A stretch of DNA of 64,000 bases, taken from assembly GCF_023667495.1 (NCBI RefSeq), contig NZ_JAMOZL010000012.1, positions 1 to 64,000 of the forward strand, written 5' to 3'. The stretch is from Dyadobacter sp. MSC1_007. GTDB lineage: Bacteria > Bacteroidota > Bacteroidia > Cytophagales > Spirosomataceae. A program made the position numbers and the translations under genes. Of the stretch, positions 59,930 through 64,000 are shown piece after piece; the first letter of the stretch is position 1; each line of letters opens with the position of its first letter. Below the pieces are notes generated by a model that made no database searches, was not told the DNA's origin, and saw only the letters and a program-made list of their open reading frames with translations.

Positions 59930-60577
59930 TTAAAATAAAGAACCTTGCACGAAAGTGTTTCCTGGCAAACCCATTAACGGGATGCGAACGATCTCTTGGC
60001 ATTTGGAACCTTTAATGAGTGATCTGCGCAGCAACACCATTTCACTGACCTTAAAAGAGGCTTTGAACTGGCGTTGCTGCCATTCCAAAACTGCCCTTTG
60101 AAGCTGTGCGGGCGTCATTTGCCGTGCTACGGTGAAATGCGGATCAGTACAAAACTTAAATTCCCCCGAAGCCCATCGCGACAGATGGTCTGATGTTTCA
60201 CCTTTCAGTTTTCTGACCAGGTCCAACACCTGTTGTGACGTCTTATCTTCCAGGTCCACATAAAATGTGCCTCCCTCATACTGGTTGAAGCGGTTCAGCT
60301 CGATGGAGAAAGGGGCGGTGTGCCTGGCGACCTTTTGAAATCCCTGAATGATCCTGTCCAGCTTGTAGTCGTGGATTACGCAGTTGAAAAGCGTCAGGTG
60401 CGGACGGAGGTTCGCGGACTGCTGACAACCGTAATTCTTTTTAAAATACTGCTTGATACTTCCGATTGCCGCCTCCGTGACGGCGTCGCATGAGAATACC
60501 AGCAAGTACTCGAACATATGGTTCCGTATGTTCGTGATGGTACTCCAATCGTTGTTGTTGAAGTGAATGGCTTTCAT
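59930..60577 (-). CDS. 2'-5' RNA ligase/phosphoesterase-family protein
   Basis: This 215-residue protein belongs to the 2H phosphoesterase superfamily. Both active-site HxTx motifs are visible: HLTL at 60-63 in ANLRPHLTLFNCV and HFTV at 147-150 in KFCTDPHFTVARQM. Members act on RNA 2',3'-cyclic phosphates or 2'-5' bonds. The start at 60577 (MKAIHFNNNDWS) is possible; ATG 60517 (MFEYLLVFSCD) looks more like the usual family start. It is divergent from the PorV gene. The biological substrate is unknown. Confidence 0.85.
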   Translation of the reverse strand: MKAIHFNNNDWSTITNIRNHMFEYLLVFSCDAVTEAAIGSIKQYFKKNYGCQQSANLRPHLTLFNCVIHDYKLDRIIQGFQKVARHTAPFSIELNRFNQYEGGTFYVDLEDKTSQQVLDLVRKLKGETSDHLSRWASGEFKFCTDPHFTVARQMTPAQLQRAVLEWQQRQFKASFKVSEMVLLRRSLIKGSKCQEIVRIPLMGLPGNTFVQGSLF

Positions 60578-60816
60578 GATGTTGATGAAGTGTAATAAAA
60601 TTTCCGGATAAAAATTTCATATGTAAAAATAGAAAAAGATATTTTTAATAACAAAATATTGATCTTAAAAATATCAGAAATTTATTTTCTGGCAATTAGG
60701 AGGCAAATCTCTTTTGGTTTGTAACAAATGGGGAATTAATGTAATAATAAAAGGCTCCGTCGCGTTTTCGACTTGTAACCGATAGCAAACTATTTTCAAC
60801 GTAACTCTCACCCCCC
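60578..60816. other. AT-rich divergent promoter region
   Basis: This A/T-rich gap separates the divergent RNA-ligase-like and PorV genes. There is no clear TAnnTTTG element. TTTTGGTTTG near 60713-60722 could serve as a -33 element. No gene was seen. Confidence 0.4.
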
Positions 60817-61905
60817 ATGAAGGCAAATTTGCTTGTCACCGCCGCATTTATTGCAGGCTGTCAGGTTGCTTTGGCGCAGCCAGGCCCGACTTACCGTATC
60901 CCTGAATACATCGCCTACTTTCTCCTGCATGCCCCCGACGCCCGAAGTGGTGGTATGGGTATGGCTGGCACCGCCACAAGCGGCGATGCAAATGCGACGT
61001 TTTGGAATGCCGCGAAATTGACGGAAGCGCCAAAGAGCTTCGGAGCTTCCGCGACCTATTCGCCGTGGTTAACGCAGCTTCAAAGTGGCCTCTGGATGGG
61101 TTATGCAACAGCCTATAAAAAGCTCGGTAAGGGCCAGGTGATTGCTGCATCCGTCAATTACTTTGACAGTCCTTTATTGAACAGCACCGGAATGGTTTCG
61201 GATGCCAGAGACCTTTCCATCAGCGCGAGTTATGCAAAACAGCTGGGAAGCCATTTTTCAGTGGGCGCGTCGTTAAAGTACATTTCATCGGATTACGGTG
61301 ACGTTGTTATCGGCGGCGTGAATTTGAAACCTGGTCGTGCCGTGGCGGCAGATTTTGGCGCCTATTATAACACACATACCGGCGATCCGGAGACCGGTGA
61401 AAATATCAACTGGACATTTGGAATTACATTGTCTAATGTGGGCGGAAAGATAAGTTATGGCACAGGACCGGAGCATTTTTTGCCGACAGTGCTTAGGTTA
61501 GGGGGAGGGTTTTCGTATACAGCCGACGGTAAGCATAAACTGAACGTCACTGCGGATGCCGGAAAGCTATTAGTGCCAACTCCCGTGCCTGGCCGGAATG
61601 TGAGCCAGAAGCCGCTGTTGGAGGCGATGGTCGGGTCGTTCTCGGACGCTCCTGGCGGATTCAAAGAGGAAATGCAGGAAGTAGCATTGGCGATGGGAGC
61701 CGAATACTGGTATAAAAACGCATTTGCGTTGCGTGGAGGCTACCACACAGAAAACAGGTACAAGGGAGACCGCAAATTTTTCACAGCCGGCGCCGGTGCC
61801 CGCTTCTTCAAAAATTACGGCATCGACTTTGCCTATCTGTTCCCCGAAGCGAAAGGTTCCCCGTTGAAGGACACGTATAAGATTACTGGGATGGTTAACT
61901 TTTGA
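60817..61905 (+). CDS. porV: type IX secretion outer membrane protein PorV
   Basis: This 362-residue beta-barrel is needed in T9SS for recognition of sorting-domain proteins and hand-over to the translocon and attachment complex. It has a signal peptide ending at ALAQ. The PorV start pattern follows, with APDARSGGMGMAGTATSGDA, NATFWNAAKLTEAP, FGASATYSPWLTQL and YATAYKKLGKGQVIAASVNY. The last strands include FALRGGYHTENRYKGDRKFF and TAGAGARFFKNYGIDFAYLF. The length is typical. Two proteins with T9SS tails (25028-27523 and 27590-29158) are encoded in the window and would be its clients. Confidence 0.9.
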   Translation: MKANLLVTAAFIAGCQVALAQPGPTYRIPEYIAYFLLHAPDARSGGMGMAGTATSGDANATFWNAAKLTEAPKSFGASATYSPWLTQLQSGLWMGYATAYKKLGKGQVIAASVNYFDSPLLNSTGMVSDARDLSISASYAKQLGSHFSVGASLKYISSDYGDVVIGGVNLKPGRAVAADFGAYYNTHTGDPETGENINWTFGITLSNVGGKISYGTGPEHFLPTVLRLGGGFSYTADGKHKLNVTADAGKLLVPTPVPGRNVSQKPLLEAMVGSFSDAPGGFKEEMQEVALAMGAEYWYKNAFALRGGYHTENRYKGDRKFFTAGAGARFFKNYGIDFAYLFPEAKGSPLKDTYKITGMVNF

Positions 61906-61915
61906 AAGGCATTTC

Positions 61916-62296
61916 TTAGGTGCCCTTCAACTGGTATTCCTTGATCAGAGTGTCGGCTGGGATGTGTAGCATTTGACTGAATTTCCGGATCATCGATAGC
62001 GACAGGGCCTGTTTGTAATTTAAAACTTTACTGACAGTCCCTTTGTCGCCGTAAGCCTGGGCAAGGTCGGCCGGTTTATATCCGAAATCCTCCATTCTGA
62101 TCTTGATCATTTCAATAGGATCGATTTCGGGGAGCGTGCCATGCGCCTTTTCATATTCTGTGATCAGATGTACCAGTAATAACTTCTCTTTATGCTCATC
62201 CGATCCTTTTGGAGCATATTTTAAGGCCTCGTATCGGACGAGTGCATTTTGATAGTCAGTTTCATTCTCGATCAGATACCATTGTTGCTTTTCCAT
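61916..62296 (-). CDS. higA: HigA-type antitoxin (HTH)
   Basis: This 126-residue antitoxin has an acidic N-terminal half and a Cro-like HTH: IKIRMEDFGYKPADLAQAYG, DKGTVSKVLNYKQALSLSMI, RKFSQMLHIPADTLI. It lies 12 nt after the RelE-like gene on the same strand. In HigBA the toxin comes first and the antitoxin binds the operator. The inverted repeat at 62679-62695 and second half-site 62751-62760 are candidate sites. Confidence 0.9.
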   Translation of the reverse strand: MEKQQWYLIENETDYQNALVRYEALKYAPKGSDEHKEKLLLVHLITEYEKAHGTLPEIDPIEMIKIRMEDFGYKPADLAQAYGDKGTVSKVLNYKQALSLSMIRKFSQMLHIPADTLIKEYQLKGT

Positions 62297-62308
62297 AATA
62301 TCGTTGAT

Positions 62309-62602
62309 TTAGATTGTTGCCGCGTCGACGCGGTCGTATTCTTCATGTGTACCTATAAATCTCACTTCTACCAATCCATCGACATAATCTATTTCAACGA
62401 TGAGACGGTATTTGTTGCCCGTAATTTTGAACCGAGCTCTTCGGCCCTTGATGATCTTTGCGGTCGGAAAATCATGCAAAACATCAGCATTTTTCTTCCA
62501 TTCAGCTTGCTCAACAATGTAAGTCCACACCCTTAGGCTCTTTCCAGCGTCAGCGTGTTTTGATGCGAACTGGCTCAACTTTAAACTATAAATGATTTTC
62601 AT
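62309..62602 (-). CDS. higB: HigB-type RelE-superfamily toxin
   Basis: This 97-residue protein has the RelE fold: MKIIYSLKLSQFASKHADAG, VWTYIVEQAEWKKNADVLHD, GRRARFKITGNKYRLIVEID, GLVEVRFIGTHEEYDRVDAA. The Arg/Lys/His positions (RYRLIVE-like stretch and FIGTHEEYD) match mRNA-cleaving HigB proteins. It lies upstream of higA. Toxicity is inferred from the family; the sequence appears complete. Confidence 0.9.
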   Translation of the reverse strand: MKIIYSLKLSQFASKHADAGKSLRVWTYIVEQAEWKKNADVLHDFPTAKIIKGRRARFKITGNKYRLIVEIDYVDGLVEVRFIGTHEEYDRVDAATI

Positions 62603-62664
62603 GAGATAAATGCGAACACCTTCTCATAGCTGCAACCTGTGATCAATGCCGACATTATCGTTTA

Positions 62665-62760
62665 CAAAGATATAAAAAGTTGGTAAATTGCCAACATCTT
62701 CAAGTTCGATATTTGCAGCATACGACTCTAAGAAATTGGGAAAATAGGTGATTTGCCAAC
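62665..62760 (-). promoter_or_regulatory. higBA promoter and operator
   Basis: On the minus strand TTG (62692-62694), a 19-nt spacer and TATCTTTG (62665-62672) form a Bacteroidota promoter. The inverted repeat GTTGGT...GCCAAC (62679-62695) sits between and over the -33 element. A second TTTGCCAAC half-site lies at 62752-62760. This layout suits autorepression by HigA. Confidence 0.7.
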
Positions 62761-62903
62761 TTTCGGCCTAAACCAATTAGCCACCGGCTCAAATGCATTT
62801 TCATCAGTCCAAACCAGTTTTCTGTCAGCTCATCCGCTGTTTCCGGCAGCCGGGGAGAAAAGCCCTTTCGACAGGTAGTTTTTTGTGAGAGTTTTGTGGG
62901 GTT

Positions 62904-63548
62904 ATGAATCGTGTAATTATCACCTTACTGGCTCTGTTACTGTCTGTTAATGCTGTGTTTTCGCAGGATGGGTGGAAGTATGCGGCCGGTAGGAATGGCA
63001 TTAAAGTGTATTCCAAGACGGTTGCGGATTCAAAGATCAAGGCGATGAAAGCGGAATGCGTGCTGGACGCGGATGTGGAGGAGATTTTAGCATTGCTGAT
63101 GGACGTGAAAGCGGCGGAAAGGTGGGTTTGTCACACCAAATCGTGTTCATTGATCAGAAAGGTGTCTGACTCGGAAATGTATTATCATACGGAAGTAAGC
63201 CTGCCCTGGCCGCTCGACAACCGCGATTTTGTGACGCATTTAAAGGTAGTGAGAGACGCGCGTTCGGGCACTGTGCTTGTGGATGCGCCCGCTGTTCCGG
63301 GCATAATGCCTGCGCGGGACGGCGTGGTGCGGATTAGTCATTCCAAAAATCAGTGGATTTTAAAGCCTGTCGGAGGCGGCAAAACGCACATCGAATACAC
63401 ATTACAGGTCGATCCCGGCGGTCACATTCCGGCGCATGTCGTGAATATGTTTGCGTGCCGTGCACCCATCGAAACGTTTGGAAATATGCGGAAGGAACTG
63501 CAATCGAGGAAGCGCAGAAAAGCTCAAATGCAGCTGAATCATCCTTAG
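62904..63548 (+). CDS. secreted START-domain lipid-binding-like protein
   Basis: This 214-residue protein has a signal peptide (MNRVIITLLALLLSVNAVFSQ) and a START/Bet v1-like fold: GWKYAAGRNGIKVYSKTVAD, LDADVEEILALLMDVKAAER, WPLDNRDFVTHLKVVRDA, ILKPVGGGKTHIEYTLQVDPG. The Asp-rich turn and the long C-terminal helix are typical. It probably binds a lipid or other hydrophobic ligand in the periplasm. It stands alone; the divergent HigBA unit is upstream. Confidence 0.85.
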   Translation: MNRVIITLLALLLSVNAVFSQDGWKYAAGRNGIKVYSKTVADSKIKAMKAECVLDADVEEILALLMDVKAAERWVCHTKSCSLIRKVSDSEMYYHTEVSLPWPLDNRDFVTHLKVVRDARSGTVLVDAPAVPGIMPARDGVVRISHSKNQWILKPVGGGKTHIEYTLQVDPGGHIPAHVVNMFACRAPIETFGNMRKELQSRKRRKAQMQLNHP

Positions 63549-63686
63549 TCTGGCGGGAAAAGGTCGATTGTCATGTCCTGGCATGTATTTTTTGAGATTT
63601 TTTATAACTTATTTATTAAATTGGCATGTCAGGGACACTGCTCGAAACCAGCGGACGTGTAACCGGACTTCAATCAATAAATCACC

Positions 63687-63923
63687 ATGGGAAAGGGAAA
63701 AGATCTTTTTGGGCATTTCAACGATCTGGCAAAAGAAAAAGGGCCGGGCAGTGAAGAAAGCAAATATGCAGGGATATTATTTCAGGCCCTGCTGATGTTT
63801 GGCGAGCGAAAAACGTTCGAATTGCTGGAAGAAGCCGATGAAAAAGGCAAAAAACTCAAACTCGAATATCACCCCGCTTCCAGAAATGACTCGTCGCATC
63901 CGAGCGGTATTAAGCTGGTGTAG
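63687..63923 (+). CDS. small conserved hypothetical protein
   Basis: This 78-residue helical protein has MGKGKDLFGHFNDLAKEKGP, AGILFQALLMFGERKTFELL and a Lys/Glu-rich end. It has no membrane or signal segment. The composition looks genuine. Function unknown. Nothing can be supported from 63924 to the window end. Confidence 0.6.
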   Translation: MGKGKDLFGHFNDLAKEKGPGSEESKYAGILFQALLMFGERKTFELLEEADEKGKKLKLEYHPASRNDSSHPSGIKLV

Positions 63924-64000
63924 ACGCGAGATAAGTTACCCGATCGTACAGGCCAATGCGTGGCTGGTCAAATTTTCGGCTGCATTGGTGTAAGACTGAT

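Overview
The window looks like a chromosome segment of a Bacteroidota species, most probably a Cytophagales member close to Dyadobacter/Spirosomaceae. This is inferred from the gene set: SusC/SusD pairs, a hybrid two-component regulator, a type IX secretion (T9SS) PorV homologue, two secreted proteases with T9SS-type tails, and promoters carrying the Bacteroidota -7 element TAnnTTTG. No rRNA gene, CRISPR array or replication origin was seen. One complete tRNA gene, tRNA-Ser(UGA), lies at 4814-4898.

Layout. (1) 1-5.6 kb is a decayed integration region: an IS21-like terminus, a frameshifted abortive-infection-like fragment next to a two-TM coiled-coil protein, a frameshifted helix-turn-helix gene, a shredded integrase, a tRNA-Leu 3' fragment, an intact tyrosine recombinase and the tRNA-Ser gene. 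(2) 5.6-7.3 kb holds a GH46-type chitosanase and a degenerate receiver protein. (3) 7.5-22.2 kb is a polysaccharide utilisation locus: (alpha/alpha)6 glycoside hydrolase, hybrid sensor/AraC regulator, a 36-codon membrane microprotein candidate, SusC, SusD, two surface lipoproteins and an alginate-lyase-family enzyme. (4) 22.4-24.8 kb encodes a gluconate-dehydrogenase-like pair whose small subunit has an in-frame TAG. (5) 25-29.2 kb holds two convergent M43 metalloproteases. (6) 29.2-32.6 kb has a MarR regulator, divergent from a membrane protein and an NAD(P)-binding protein with a clear operator, then a PQQ-type sugar dehydrogenase.

(7) 32.6-38.8 kb holds an Omp85-like barrel with a secreted partner, a GH43 enzyme, a Tat-exported Gfo/Idh/MocA oxidoreductase and a small barrel protein. 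(8) 38.9-49.4 kb is mostly regulatory and small genes: a DUF6169 pair, LytS/LytTR pair, an outer membrane beta-barrel receptor, a stand-alone receiver, a PAS-LuxR regulator, a degenerate SDR, an AlkZ-like winged-helix protein and a GNAT. (9) 49.4-58.3 kb has a DUF1624-type acyltransferase, a frameshifted ankyrin gene, a REP-like array, a GH106-like enzyme, a VOC-GNAT fusion and a gamma-glutamyltransferase. (10) 58.4-64 kb is accessory: a duplicated structured element of about 225 bp, an orphan FIC-antitoxin-like gene, a 2'-5' RNA ligase-like protein, PorV, a HigBA toxin-antitoxin operon with visible promoter and operator, a START-domain protein and a small conserved protein.

How it works together: the locus at 7.5-22.2 kb probably senses, binds, imports and cleaves a uronic-acid-containing glycan. 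GH43, GH106, Gfo/Idh/MocA and the two sugar dehydrogenases add catabolic breadth. PorV and the M43 proteases belong to the T9SS export route. The best candidates for something undescribed are the duplicated structured element (58.7-59.4 kb), the degraded two-gene membrane/abortive-infection unit (0.16-1.8 kb), the 36-codon microprotein in the PUL, and the Omp85-like/secreted-partner pair (32.6-35.4 kb).
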